Assembly (NCBI GenBank): GCA_019419865.1
Contig: JAHZIG010000005.1
Location: 62,001 to 126,000, forward strand
Origin: Clostridiales bacterium
GTDB taxonomy: Bacteria; Bacillota; Clostridia; Monoglobales; Monoglobaceae
Direction: 5' to 3'
Length of the DNA stretch: 64,000 nucleotides
Positions within the stretch are counted from its first letter, which is position 1. Each line of letters starts with the position of its first letter. Positions 1 through 8,605 of this stretch are shown here, in pieces. The position numbers and the translations under genes are program-made. The notes beneath the pieces are model-generated. The model did no database searches. It was not told the origin of the DNA and worked only from the letters and a program-made list of their open reading frames with translations.

Positions 1-1485
1 ATCCGAGAGCGAGTACTGCGTCTTTGCCATACAGACCGGCAGTTTATCGAAACCGAGCTCCGAGAGCCGGCGTATCTGCGTCTCCGCCGCCGTCGTATAC
101 TGAACTCCGTCCGCGCCGTAAATATTTTTGGCTATCGCTTCTATCTTATCCTTTATAGGAAGCTCCGCGTCGTAGATCGGTCTGAACTCGCTCTCCGTGT
201 TCGCGATCGTCTCGACTACAAGCTTAGCGAGCTCTACGCCGCCGTCGCCGCCCTTGGCGAAAACTTCGCACAACGCGACCTTAGCGTCCATCTTGCGGCA
301 GTACTCCTCGACCGCGTCTATCTCCGCCTGAGAATCGGTCGCGAATCTGTTGACGGCTACCGCGACCGGAACGCCGTACTTGCGCATGTTCTCTATGTGA
401 GCGCCCAGGTTTACCATACCTTTTTCGAGCGCGCCTAAGTCTTCGGTTCCGAGCTCGTCCTTTTTGGCGCCGCCGTTGTATTTAAGCGCCCGTATGGTCG
501 CCACCAAGACCACGCAGTCGGGCTTAAGCCCCGCCGCCCGGCATTTAATATCAAAGAACTTCTCCGCGCCGAGATCTGAGCCGAATCCGGCTTCGGTTAT
601 ACAGTAGTCGGCCAGCTTAAGTCCGAGCTTTGTCGCCCTGACCGAGTTGCAGCCGTGAGCGATATTTGCAAACGGCCCCCCGTGCATGAGACAGGGCGTG
701 TTCTCGAGCGTCTGCACAAGATTAGGTTTTATCGCGTCCTTTAAAAGCAGGGTCATCGCGCCGTCTACCTTCAGCTCTTTAGCCGTCACCGGCTCGCCGT
801 TTAAGTTATAAGCCGCTACGATCCGTCCCAGCCTGTCTCTCAGATCGTCTAAATCGTCGGCCAGACATAGAATGGCCATGATCTCGCTGGCTACGGTTAT
901 TAAGAATCGATCCTGCCTCGGAAATCCGTTTATCTTGCCGCCGAGTCCGACCACTATCTCGCGCAGGGCTCTGTCGTTCATATCCATACAACGCCGCCAG
1001 GTTATCCGGCGCGCGTCTATCCTGAGCTCGTTGCCGTGATGGATGTGATTGTCTATAGCCGCCGAGAGCAGGTTGTTCGCCGCGGTTATCGCGTGCATAT
1101 CTCCGGTAAAGTGCAGGTTGATATCCTCCATGGGCACGACTTGCGCGTAACCGCCGCCGGCCGCGCCGCCCTTTATACCCATGACCGGGCCGAGAGACGG
1201 CTCCCTGAGGGCGATTATCGCGTTTTTTCCTATCTTGGCCATAGCCTGTCCAAGCCCTACGGTGGTCGTGGTCTTACCCTCTCCCGCCGGGGTGGGATTT
1301 ATGGCCGTTACAAGTACGAGCTTTCCGTCCGGTTTGTTTGAAACGCGTCGGATATATCCTTCGCTTATTTTGGCCTTGTACTTTCCGTACAGTTCAAGGT
1401 CGTCCTCTTCGATGCCCAGCCTTTCGGCGATCTCTTTTATCGGAAGCATACTTGCGCTCTGCGCTATCTCAATGTCTGTTTTCAT
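1..1485 (-). CDS. fhs: Formate-tetrahydrofolate ligase (partial, C-terminus off the window)
   Basis: Catalyses ATP-dependent formation of 10-formyl-tetrahydrofolate from formate and tetrahydrofolate in the cytoplasm; it feeds one-carbon metabolism and, where present, the methyl branch of the Wood-Ljungdahl pathway. About 495 codons are visible of a family length near 556, running off the left edge without a stop. The N-terminus reads [11 protein letters not shown], and the P-loop [11 protein letters not shown] lies near residue 66; further conserved stretches are [20 protein letters not shown] and TGDMHAI. The ATG at 1485 follows a strong GGAGGGG ribosome binding site. It is transcribed away from the two small Cys-rich genes. 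Family assignment is very secure; whether the organism runs a full acetogenic pathway cannot be told from here. Confidence 0.97.
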   Translation of the reverse strand, partial: MKTDIEIAQSASMLPIKEIAERLGIEEDDLELYGKYKAKISEGYIRRVSNKPDGKLVLVTAINPTPAGEGKTTTTVGLGQAMAKIGKNAIIALREPSLGPVMGIKGGAAGGGYAQVVPMEDINLHFTGDMHAITAANNLLSAAIDNHIHHGNELRIDARRITWRRCMDMNDRALREIVVGLGGKINGFPRQDRFLITVASEIMAILCLADDLDDLRDRLGRIVAAYNLNGEPVTAKELKVDGAMTLLLKDAIKPNLVQTLENTPCLMHGGPFANIAHGCNSVRATKLGLKLADYCITEAGFGSDLGAEKFFDIKCRAAGLKPDCVVLVATIRALKYNGGAKKDELGTEDLGALEKGMVNLGAHIENMRKYGVPVAVAVNRFATDSQAEIDAVEEYCRKMDAKVALCEVFAKGGDGGVELAKLVVETIANTESEFRPIYDAELPIKDKIEAIAKNIYGADGVQYTTAAETQIRRLSELGFDKLPVCMAKTQYSLSD

Positions 1486-1570
1486 GTTAACCCCTCCTCT
1501 GGTATGCGCAGTATATCTGTCTATGACTATATCACAGATAATAATTTATGTAAATAATTTTAATATAAAA

Positions 1571-1604
1571 TTCACCAAATATTAATTTTTACGTATGCTA
1601 TAAT
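1571..1604 (+). promoter_or_regulatory. Probable promoter of the twin Cys-rich genes
   Basis: An extended -10 (TATGC followed by TATAAT at 1599-1604) lies 28 bp before the first small gene. A TTCACCAAA block at 1571-1579 resembles the block upstream of the amidase gene at 22507, but here the gap to the -10 is 22 bp, too long for a normal -35, so the extended -10 probably carries recognition. Confidence 0.5.
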
Positions 1605-1631
1605 TGAAGACACTTTAGGAGGTGCAATTAA

Positions 1632-1763
1632 ATGTTTGGTAATTCATGTGGTTGCGGCGGGGATAACAATTGTCTCTGGATAATTCTACTCCTCATAATC
1701 ATTTGCTGCTGCGGAGGCGGAAGCTCTGCGCTGAGTAACGACTGCGGCTGCGGCTGCGGCTAA
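1632..1763 (+). CDS. Small Cys/Gly-rich membrane-type protein, copy 1 (43 aa)
   Basis: Function unknown. The protein has an N-terminal CGCGG cluster, then a short very hydrophobic run (LWIILLLIIICCC) and a C-terminal CGCGCG tail, giving nine cysteines in 43 residues. The ATG follows an AGGAGG-type site at 1618-1623. It resembles short proteins that automated pipelines sometimes label 'chorion class high-cysteine' in clostridia; that label says nothing about function. A metal- or disulfide-bridged, membrane-inserted or spore-coat peptide is a guess. A paralogue follows 52 bp downstream and probably shares the transcript. That both copies keep the same layout and good ribosome binding sites argues that they are real genes. 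Confidence 0.75.
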   Translation: MFGNSCGCGGDNNCLWIILLLIIICCCGGGSSALSNDCGCGCG

Positions 1764-1815
1764 GGCGCCTAAATCTACTTTAATATAGCTCTTTTACAGT
1801 AAAGGAGGTGTAATC

Positions 1816-1923
1816 ATGGGATGCTTCGGAAACGGTAACAACTGTACCTGGATAATACTGTTATTAATAATCATATGCTGCTGCTGCGGCAATAACGATA
1901 ACAACTGCGGCTGCGGTTGCTAA
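1816..1923 (+). CDS. Small Cys/Gly/Asn-rich membrane-type protein, copy 2 (35 aa)
   Basis: Paralogue of the gene just upstream, with the same plan: short polar head with Cys, the conserved core WIILLLIIICCCC, an Asn/Asp-rich spacer and a CGCGC end. The ATG is preceded by AAAGGAGGTG at 1801-1810. Eight cysteines occur in 35 residues. A strong terminator follows at once, so the two genes form a compact bicistron. Function is not known; the hydrophobic core is too short for more than one membrane pass. Confidence 0.75.
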   Translation: MGCFGNGNNCTWIILLLIIICCCCGNNDNNCGCGC

Positions 1924-1955
1924 TCGCGCGGGATCGTATTTTCTGCAACATATTC

Positions 1956-1984
1956 GAGGGGCGCTTCGGCGTCCCTTTTTTTTG
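1956..1984 (+). terminator. Rho-independent terminator after the Cys-rich pair
   Basis: A GC-rich stem (GGGGCGC with GCGTCCC, one G-U pair) is closed by a TTCG tetraloop and followed by eight T residues. Confidence 0.9.
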
Positions 1985-2037
1985 ATTTCCGCGCAGTTTA
2001 TAATATAGTATAGAAAAATGTATGAAAATAAAAAATA

Positions 2038-2066
2038 TTGAAAAATTGCGGCGAATATTATATAAT
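2038..2066 (+). promoter_or_regulatory. Sigma-A-type promoter upstream of agrA
   Basis: TTGAAA at 2038-2043 and TATAAT at 2061-2066 are separated by exactly 17 bp. This leaves a 5' leader of roughly 200 nt, in which I see no clear riboswitch. No convincing LytTR direct-repeat operator was identified. Confidence 0.7.
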
Positions 2067-2278
2067 CAAATAAGCTTATAGGTCGAATGATTTATTGGCA
2101 GAATTTTACTATGTATCAAGACGTAAGACTTAAAATTTTGAAAATAATTTTGACGGAAAAAATTATACCGCAAACGTATAAAATATATAAAAAATGCGGA
2201 CGCCGGAGCTATAAAAAGTTTGGAGCCGGATACGAACGCTAAACTGCGGTTTAGACTGCGTTAAAAGGAGGTTCAAAC

Positions 2279-3001
2279 ATGGAATACGATTTAAACGTCG
2301 CTATTTGCGACGACAGCGCGGCCGCGCTTAAGAGCGAGCGCGAGATGATAGAATCGGTATTGCAAGAGAAAGGACTGACATATAATATCGATCAATACAG
2401 CGCGGCGTCGGACCTGTTAACGATGAGCGCTAAATACGACGTGGTATTTTTGGATATAGAAATGGACGGCCAGGACGGTATAACCGCGGCTAAGCGTCTG
2501 CGTAAATTAAACGACAAATGTCTTATAATTTTCGTGACAAATCATGATTCATACTTGGACGAGGCGTTTAATCAATACGCGTTCAGATTTTGGACAAAGC
2601 CGCTCGACAGGCGTAAGCTGGAGTACGGTATCGACTCCGCGCTTAAGAGGATGGACGAGAAAAATCATTACGTAACTCTAAAGGTTAACTCAACTCCCGT
2701 GCGTACTTCGGTGAACAGCGTCATCTATTTTTATATTTTGAACAAAAAAGTGCATGTGATCACCGTCAAGGGCGAGATGTGCGTAAACGATTCGTTTAAA
2801 AGGGTTATGGAGATGTTTGAGGGGTATAAAAATTTCTGTGAAACGCATTCGGGATATTGCGTGAATTTTAACTATGTTAAAAATTTCAACGACGAAGCCG
2901 CGATATGCGAGTATAACGGCGCTACGTATAAAGTGTATATTTCAAGAAGAAAAGCTAAAGATTTTAAAAAGAAATTTTTCGAGTGGTTGGGGGATAAGTA
3001 A
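2279..3001 (+). CDS. agrA: LytTR-family response regulator, AgrA-like
   Basis: Response regulator of 240 aa for the adjacent peptide quorum-sensing system. The N-terminal receiver domain (about residues 5-125) has the acidic pair DD at 11-12 and the phospho-acceptor Asp near 59 in VVFLDIEM, followed by the lysine in WTKPL. The C-terminal region (about 130-240) has the LytTR pattern (YVTLKVNSTPVRTSVNSVIY) expected to bind direct-repeat DNA. The ATG follows a strong AGGAGG site at 2266-2272. The stop codon overlaps the agrC ATG (TAATG), the usual sign of translational coupling. It most likely regulates agrDB and other genes, but targets cannot be read from this window. Confidence 0.92.
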   Translation: MEYDLNVAICDDSAAALKSEREMIESVLQEKGLTYNIDQYSAASDLLTMSAKYDVVFLDIEMDGQDGITAAKRLRKLNDKCLIIFVTNHDSYLDEAFNQYAFRFWTKPLDRRKLEYGIDSALKRMDEKNHYVTLKVNSTPVRTSVNSVIYFYILNKKVHVITVKGEMCVNDSFKRVMEMFEGYKNFCETHSGYCVNFNYVKNFNDEAAICEYNGATYKVYISRRKAKDFKKKFFEWLGDK

Positions 3002-4286
3002 TGAGAATCGACGCGGGCATGGTCATCTGTATAATATCTGTATAATAGTAGAATATATACTGTTCGTTTATTATGCGGATACCATGTATTACAGAAAAAG
3101 GAAATCTTACTTAGTACATATTATATCAATATCGCTATATGCAGCCCATATGATAGGCTGTATGTTTGGCAACACGGCCGTTAACGTGGTCACGTTTTGT
3201 ATAATTAATTTTATAGCTTTTAAATTGTGTTATTATATAAATTTGAAAGACGCGATTTTTCAATGCATTCTACTTACCGTGCTTATGACGTTAAGCGAAT
3301 GCGCCGTGCTTGTCTTAGCGGCGTTTAATATCAACTTAGCGAACGTTAACAATATGTCGGGAGCGCAGTCTTTATTGCTCACGATAATCAGCAAGACGAT
3401 ATACTTAGCCGAAATCATGGTAATGACTCATGTGTCTAAGATCAAAAAGGGGTTGGGCGGAATTGGATCGACGACGTTGATATTAGCGCCGATCTGCACA
3501 ATGGCGATATCGATAATAATATTAGGGTTTAATATAAATTCAAATATGCTGTCGCTGATCTATATACTTTTATTGATAATAAATATCGTAATATTTTATT
3601 ATAATCAGCAATTGGTGCTGCGCGAGTCCGAAGAAACGGTGTTAAAAGAGCGCCTTGAGGACGAGAGTCTCAGGCTCAGCGAATATGCGTTGATCAACGA
3701 AAAGAACGAGCAGATGCGAATGTTTCATCACGATTTCAAGGAGCATATGGACATGCTCGAATCGCTTATAAATATCGATGAAAGCCAATCCGGCGATTAT
3801 ATCAAATCGATACGCGAAGCCGAAGAAGAATATCGCGTAGTTGAATATACTGATAATAAGATTTTAAACGTTTTGCTGACAAAGAAAATTAGCGAGTGCA
3901 GAAAATACGGTATCAATTTTCATCTCGATCCGGTCCCGGTGAATCTGGGATTTATAAGAGATATAGATATCGTCGCCATCTTTTCGAATTTGATCAATAA
4001 CGCAATAGAGGGTTGTATGTCGTCCGAGGAGAAAAATATTTACATGGATATCTATATGGCGAATAATAGTTATTTGGTCATAAAAATAGAAAACAACGCC
4101 GATATAAAGCCTATCGTGATCGACGGGAAATTAAAGACGCATAAGAAGGATAATATCGCTATGCACGGCATAGGCATGGAGAGTATTAAAAATGTTCTGA
4201 AGAACTACGACGGCGATCTGAGCTGGTCGTACGACAACGCAAAAAGAATGTTTTGTACTACAGTTTTCATAAATAAAATTAAATAA
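3001..4286 (+). pseudogene. agrC: AgrC-like sensor histidine kinase, frameshifted near its start
   Basis: Membrane sensor kinase for the AgrD-derived peptide. The ATG at 3001 overlaps the agrA stop, but its frame ends after 14 codons. Removing one copy of an 11-bp tandem duplication (3026-3047) restores a single 424-residue frame beginning MRIDAGMVICIIVEY and running to 4286. The rest is intact: several hydrophobic segments up to about residue 190, a coiled dimerisation region, an H-box around MFHHDFKEHM, an N-box IFSNLINNAIEG and a GHKL G-box GIGMES. As drawn, translation could restart only at an internal ATG (3084), losing the first membrane helix. Either the allele is off, switchable by repeat slippage, or the duplication is an assembly error. 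Family identity is secure; present activity is uncertain. Confidence 0.85.
3025..3047 (+). repeat. 11-bp tandem duplication inside agrC
   Basis: TCTGTATAATA occurs twice in a row (3026-3036 and 3037-3047), preceded by a matching A. The extra 11 bp shifts the reading frame of agrC. Confidence 0.97.
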
Positions 4287-4338
4287 TGTTAAGAAATTTA
4301 CCACTTAGGCAAATATTCGACCGAATAGGAAAAAGCTA

Positions 4339-4367
4339 TTTTCTTTTTTAAAAAAACCTGCTATAAT
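4339..4367 (+). promoter_or_regulatory. Probable promoter of agrDB
   Basis: TATAAT at 4362-4367 is preceded by TGC, an extended -10. The -35 (TTTTCT) is weak, as expected for a promoter that needs an activator such as AgrA. A small hairpin AATAG/CTATT with a following T-run lies just upstream and could end agrC transcription. Confidence 0.5.
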
Positions 4368-4426
4368 AAGAACCGTCAAAGATGATCGATTGTCGGAGAA
4401 CAATAATACTTTAAGGGGGAATTTTA

Positions 4427-4594
4427 GTGACTAAAAAGTTCAAAGCAGTATTGGACAAATGCGTTTCATCGGCTTTCAAAGCTCTTCCCGCGATAATGGC
4501 GATGGCTTTGCTGATAAACTGTAATTCAACTGCAAGTTTTGTTAACGGTCAGCCGAAACCACCGGCAGGTTTGAAAAAGTATAGAAAGTTCTAA
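4427..4594 (+). CDS. agrD: AgrD-like cyclic autoinducer peptide precursor (55 aa)
   Basis: Precursor of a secreted thiolactone/lactone quorum-sensing peptide. The GTG start follows AAGGGGGA. Residues 1-30 form a basic amphipathic and hydrophobic leader (KKFKAVLDKC, then LPAIMAMALLI). Cys32 starts the likely macrocycle in NCNSTASF, followed by the Pro/Lys-rich recognition tail ending PPAGLKKYRKF, which matches the charged C-terminal tail that AgrB proteins cut off. Cys12 lies in the leader and is unlikely to be the ring residue. The exact ring is inferred: Cys32 to about Phe38 would give a seven-residue loop, but its end cannot be fixed from sequence. The stop codon abuts the agrB start. Confidence 0.9.
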   Translation: MTKKFKAVLDKCVSSAFKALPAIMAMALLINCNSTASFVNGQPKPPAGLKKYRKF

Positions 4595-5191
4595 ATGATA
4601 CAGACATTAGCTTCAAGAATAATAAAGTACGCCATACGGAAAGGATATGTTAAAGACGAGGAGTACGAAGAATATTGTTACGCTCTGAATCTTTTGATAA
4701 ACATCTTAATAACCGACGTATCTCTGCTGATAATCGGATTTTTGATGCATATGGTATGGGAAAGTATTTTATTTTGGTTAGTGTACAAGGCCCTGCATAA
4801 ATTCTGCGGCGGATACCATTTTAGCAATTCTCTAAGATGCTACTTATCGTCTTGCGTTATGAGTCCGATAACGCTCGTTTGTATAAGTATGGTTCCGTAT
4901 TATGCCGCGCCTTGGCAGATTATTACCGTAGTATCAGCGTTGACGCTCTGTTTTGTTTCTCCGGTCGAGGCGGTGAACAAGCCTCTTGACGAGCGGGAGA
5001 AAAAGGTGTTCGGCAGGGTGGCAAGGATATTGACGATAGTATCCGTAATAATCTTTATCGCTATGGAAGCGCTCGGCTTGCATTACGTAGCGAAGATCGT
5101 TTCTTTGGGTATAGTATGGACGGCAATATTCGCAGTTGCGGGTAAATTATATCTTATATATCTGAAGAAAGTAAAGAACGGAGCAAAATAG
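4595..5191 (+). CDS. agrB: AgrB-like peptide-processing membrane protease
   Basis: Integral membrane cysteine endopeptidase of 198 aa that trims the AgrD C-terminus and helps form and export the cyclic signal. The catalytic pair is visible in HKFCGGYHFS (His and Cys about residues 69-77, typical AgrB spacing), after a membrane segment. Further hydrophobic segments follow around 85-110, 112-125, 150-170 and 172-190. Length matches the family. The ATG directly follows the agrD stop, so the two are translationally coupled. Confidence 0.94.
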   Translation: MIQTLASRIIKYAIRKGYVKDEEYEEYCYALNLLINILITDVSLLIIGFLMHMVWESILFWLVYKALHKFCGGYHFSNSLRCYLSSCVMSPITLVCISMVPYYAAPWQIITVVSALTLCFVSPVEAVNKPLDEREKKVFGRVARILTIVSVIIFIAMEALGLHYVAKIVSLGIVWTAIFAVAGKLYLIYLKKVKNGAK

Positions 5192-5205
5192 CTTTGTAAA
5201 AATTT

Positions 5206-5242
5206 GTTTAAACGGATCGAGTTCTACATAGACCGTTTAAAC
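5206..5242 (+). terminator. Probable terminator after agrB
   Basis: A perfect 10-bp inverted repeat, GTTTAAACGG/CCGTTTAAAC, with a 17-nt loop is followed by a T-rich stretch. Confidence 0.6.
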
Positions 5243-5279
5243 CTGTGTTTGATTTTTGGTGAGTTACTTTTTCTTATAG

Positions 5280-5304
5280 GCGCGCGTCCAAAGAGGGCGC
5301 GCGC
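5280..5304. terminator. GC-rich hairpin between convergent agrB and sirtuin genes
   Basis: GCGCGCGTCC pairs with GGGCGCGCGC across a 5-nt loop. T-tracts are weak on both sides, so termination is plausible but not certain. Confidence 0.45.
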
Positions 5305-5362
5305 TCGGTTTATTTTGAGTTATATTTAATTACGAACGGTTAACGTCTATCAAACGTATATC

Positions 5363-6097
5363 CTATTCCAATACCGCTTTCTTAAGCGTCTCTCCGATCG
5401 GTTCGCGTATTATCAGATCGGCCGAGCCGTCGTAGCTCGTCGCGCTTTTGTTTATAAGGACTAAGCCGTCGCCGGTGAAATATTCCAAAAGCCCGGCGGC
5501 CGGGTATACTACGAGAGATGTTCCGCCAACTATCAGGAGCTTGGCGCGGCTTATCGCCTTTATCGCGCCTTCAAGCTGATCCTGGGGCAGGCTTTCTTCA
5601 TACAGCACGACGTCAGGCTTGATCATGCCGCCGCAGTCGCATAAGGGTACGGTTTCGGGGTAATTCTTCACATATTCCGCGTCGTAGAACTTTTTGCATT
5701 TGACGCAGTAGTTTCTGTGGATAGAGCCGTGAAGTTCGAACACGTTTTTACTCCCGGCTTTTTGGTGAAGTCCGTCTATGTTCTGGGTGACCACCGCCTT
5801 GAGTTTACCCTGTTTTTCAAGCTCCGCGAGCGCGTAATGCGCCGGGTTGGGCTCGACGTCGGTTATAACCATATTATCGCGGTAGAACTTATAGAACATC
5901 TCGGGATGTCTTACATAAAAGGTATGCGAAATAAGCTGTTCCGGCGAGTATCTGGTTCCGGAGCTCCGGTTATACAGCCCGTCCGCGCTCCTGAAGTCGG
6001 GGATGCCGCTCTCGGTCGAGACCCCGGCGCCTCCGAAGAACACTATATTGTCCGAATCGTCTATCATTTCCTTTAGCTTTTCGATCTGTTCGTTCAA
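5363..6097 (-). CDS. NAD-dependent protein deacylase, sirtuin (CobB/SrtN type)
   Basis: Removes acyl groups from protein lysines using NAD, producing nicotinamide and O-acyl-ADP-ribose. The protein (about 244 aa) shows the NAD-binding GAGVSTESGIPDFR motif, the catalytic TQNIDGLH block, a four-cysteine zinc site (CVKC, then CDC) and the C-terminal IVGGTSL motif. I choose a TTG start at 6097 because GGAGG lies 7 nt upstream; an upstream TTG at 6112 overlaps that same ribosome binding site and is unlikely. It is a single gene, convergent with agrB. Confidence 0.93.
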   Translation of the reverse strand: MNEQIEKLKEMIDDSDNIVFFGGAGVSTESGIPDFRSADGLYNRSSGTRYSPEQLISHTFYVRHPEMFYKFYRDNMVITDVEPNPAHYALAELEKQGKLKAVVTQNIDGLHQKAGSKNVFELHGSIHRNYCVKCKKFYDAEYVKNYPETVPLCDCGGMIKPDVVLYEESLPQDQLEGAIKAISRAKLLIVGGTSLVVYPAAGLLEYFTGDGLVLINKSATSYDGSADLIIREPIGETLKKAVLE

Positions 6098-6272
6098 AAT
6101 AAAAACCTCCAAACATAGGGATTAGGAGCGCGAGACCTTCAATAGCCGACGTACGGTCTCCGCGGCGTTATAGGAAGACAAGGCGGCGCTTTCGCAAATT
6201 CGTCGGGCGTTATAACGAGTCTTATTTCTCCGCAGCCCCAAATTTCTTACCTCTATTCTACACCTTTTCGGT

Positions 6273-6300
6273 CAAAAAGGGAAGCGCAAAAGCGCCTCCC
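6273..6300 (-). terminator. Terminator of the blaI-blaR1-like operon
   Basis: On the minus strand GGGAGGCGC, loop TTTT, GCGCTTCCC and then TTTTT. It lies 20 bp after the blaR1-like stop. Confidence 0.88.
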
Positions 6301-6319
6301 TGCGAGAAAAATTTTATTT

Positions 6320-8221
6320 TTAATATACGTATGCCGAAAGCTCCGCTTCTCCGCCCTGGGAATCTTCAGTACTTATCATGATCCTAAACGTGTTCCCCGC
6401 GTAGTTCGACGGCGTATATGTAAAGCGCGTCTTTGCCGATATATTCGGGATCCAATCGACGGTATACCCGGTGTTCGCGTTGACTATAGCGACGTTGACT
6501 CCGCTCAGGCTCTCGGAAGTCGCGTCGATATCAATGGCGAGAGTTCCTCCGGTCGGTATTATGAAGTCGTTTCCAAACTGTCTCCCCTGTCCGCCATCTA
6601 CGTTCGGCGCAAGAGCTATTTTCTGATTCCATATCCTGTAGGCGTTATCAATCTTATTCGCCTCGCTCTGCACGCTGTAAGCAACAACGCCTCCGTCTTC
6701 GGCGGTAGTTTCGGATATAGGCTCAAACTCGTCGGGTTCTAAAACTCTGTCTATCCTAAAATAGCCGAGTTGCATCAACTGCTTGATAAATCCGGGATGG
6801 TCGTAGCCGTAAGGCGAGGAATAGCTCAATTCATGCCTAAATCTATTCCGTATCATCTTGTCGATCACAGCGTTATCGCTGTAAACCGCAGTATCGCTCG
6901 TAAAGAGTACTTGTAAGGCGTTTCCGTCTATAACGTAATCCTTGACGACCGAGCCATCCTGGGCGGCGGAGTCCTTAGCTATCCAGTCGGTGTAGACGAA
7001 GAGCGCGGGAGCGTCTGTGTTGCCGCTGTAAGACGGGTATATCGTGTCGTATCCGTCCGAATCGATATACTGTCCGGAGCTGTTTGCATATACCCCTACT
7101 CCGTCCAAATCTGAGGGCAGCTGCAATACGCTGCGTATGTTGTAATCGTAGTCGTAGTACGCGTTGTAATAAGTGGTATCGTAAAACTCCTTATCCGCCG
7201 CGAATGTGAGCGACGACGGGAGAACGGACAGCGCGAGAACGGAGAGCGCCGCAAGTCCGCCGATTAGTTTCTTGTGTTTTTGGGTTTTCATAATAAAATA
7301 AAACCTCCTTTTAAGTATTTTCTTGTTTTTGGAAAGATGGCTCGCAAGTCCTGCGTCCAGGGTGTGAAAGCTCATCATATTTAAAATCATTTCGCTGTAG
7401 ACGCGGCGGCTCTCGGCGTTCATATCCCGCGTCACCGCTTCGTCGCAGGAGTATTCGCAGCTCTCTCCGACGTTTCGCACAGTCAGATAGGAGAGCGGAT
7501 TGAACCACTGCATGGCGTTCGCGGCGGACGCGAGCAATTTATACCAAATATCGCCGCGCTTGTAATGGGTCAGTTCGTGACGGAATATAAGCCGGCATTC
7601 TTCGTCCGTCAGTTCTCTGTCCGGCAAAATGATTTTAGGCGTAAAAAATCCCGTTGTAAGAGGCGAAGTTATATGCGCCGACGAGATCAGCGCTATATCG
7701 CGCTTGATATTCATGGCGTTTTTAGTTTCTGCGAGAATCAACCTTGAATTTTCGGAAACGGGCATACAGCCAAAACGGGTAAGTTGATATTGACAACGGT
7801 TATATTTTATCAGTTGACGTAAAAAGATAACGATCGCTCCGCATATCCAGCCTGTAAATATGTAAACGCTTATATCCAGCGGGATCTTGGTAGACGATGG
7901 ATCGACGTTAGCGTTAGCCGCCTCGGCTTCCGCCCGAGCCGCGGTCTCAAAGCCCCGTCGCCCCGCCAAATCCCCTTCGCTTACCGCGTCCGATCCGGCG
8001 GAGGACGAGGACGTAAACAGCTGCGGCCTCGGCAGCGCGATAGCCGCCTCGCTTGGCCTGAGCGGCGTCAAAAATAGCAGTACGGGTATCAGCCATATAT
8101 AGTAATACGCTCTCCCGCCGCAGTTTTTGAGCAGAGTCTTTTTCAAAAGCATGAGCATGATACACGCGGCTCCGCCGGAGCATGACGCCAGAAGAAGCGC
8201 CTTAAGAAAATTCTCAAACAT
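6320..8221 (-). CDS. BlaR1/MecR1-family M56 metalloprotease sensor without a penicillin-binding domain
   Basis: Membrane zinc metallopeptidase of 633 aa that probably senses an envelope signal and triggers inactivation of the adjacent BlaI-like repressor. Hydrophobic segments occur near residues 5-25, 35-52, 115-135 and 315-340. The zinc motif HELTHYKRGD sits in the cytoplasmic M56 region around residue 215. The C-terminal ~290 residues after the last membrane segment should face outside, are Tyr/Asp/Ser-rich and end in a beta-rich stretch; I see no SxxK/SxN/KTG transpeptidase motifs, so beta-lactam sensing is not supported. The start overlaps the repressor gene by 8 bp, indicating coupled translation. 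The signal sensed is unknown. Confidence 0.88.
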   Translation of the reverse strand: MFENFLKALLLASCSGGAACIMLMLLKKTLLKNCGGRAYYYIWLIPVLLFLTPLRPSEAAIALPRPQLFTSSSSAGSDAVSEGDLAGRRGFETAARAEAEAANANVDPSSTKIPLDISVYIFTGWICGAIVIFLRQLIKYNRCQYQLTRFGCMPVSENSRLILAETKNAMNIKRDIALISSAHITSPLTTGFFTPKIILPDRELTDEECRLIFRHELTHYKRGDIWYKLLASAANAMQWFNPLSYLTVRNVGESCEYSCDEAVTRDMNAESRRVYSEMILNMMSFHTLDAGLASHLSKNKKILKRRFYFIMKTQKHKKLIGGLAALSVLALSVLPSSLTFAADKEFYDTTYYNAYYDYDYNIRSVLQLPSDLDGVGVYANSSGQYIDSDGYDTIYPSYSGNTDAPALFVYTDWIAKDSAAQDGSVVKDYVIDGNALQVLFTSDTAVYSDNAVIDKMIRNRFRHELSYSSPYGYDHPGFIKQLMQLGYFRIDRVLEPDEFEPISETTAEDGGVVAYSVQSEANKIDNAYRIWNQKIALAPNVDGGQGRQFGNDFIIPTGGTLAIDIDATSESLSGVNVAIVNANTGYTVDWIPNISAKTRFTYTPSNYAGNTFRIMISTEDSQGGEAELSAYVY

Positions 8222-8594
8222 CCTTGTCCACCTCGTTATCGATATATTCTCTAAGCTCGGCCAGATCCTCTTTGGTCAGATCGTCGCCGTCAAACAACGC
8301 GCTTATCAGACTCTTCGCCGACCCTTTATGCACCGAACTCAAAAAATCATGCGTCTGCATCCTCTTATATTCGTCCTCGCTGATCGCGGCCGAGTACCTG
8401 TGCGTGTGGCTCCGCCCAACCTTTTCCGAGGTAAGAGCCCCCTTATCGATCAGTCTTCCGGCAAGCGTCACGATCGTGGTCAGCTTCTTCCCGGGAAGTT
8501 TCTCCATTATCTCGTGCGACGTTATCGGCCCGTCCGACTGCCATACCGCCTGCATGATCTCCATCTCAGCCGCCGTTATATTTATCTTTTTCAT
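8214..8594 (-). CDS. BlaI/MecI-family transcriptional repressor
   Basis: Winged-helix repressor of 126 aa. The start MKKINITAAEMEIMQAVW and the helix-turn-helix region GPITSHEIMEKL...TTIVTLAGRLIDKG are typical of BlaI/MecI/CopY proteins; the C-terminal half forms the dimerisation helices. The ATG follows AGGAGGC. It is first in the operon with the M56 protease and is very likely autoregulated through the inverted repeat around its own promoter. No beta-lactamase or other obvious target gene lies nearby. Confidence 0.93.
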   Translation of the reverse strand: MKKINITAAEMEIMQAVWQSDGPITSHEIMEKLPGKKLTTIVTLAGRLIDKGALTSEKVGRSHTHRYSAAISEDEYKRMQTHDFLSSVHKGSAKSLISALFDGDDLTKEDLAELREYIDNEVDKDV

Positions 8595-8605
8595 GGCGCG
8601 GCCTC

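Noticed and set aside
6320..8594. Beta-lactam resistance regulator and resistance locus
   Set aside because: The sensor lacks penicillin-binding motifs and no beta-lactamase or PBP2a-like gene is nearby.
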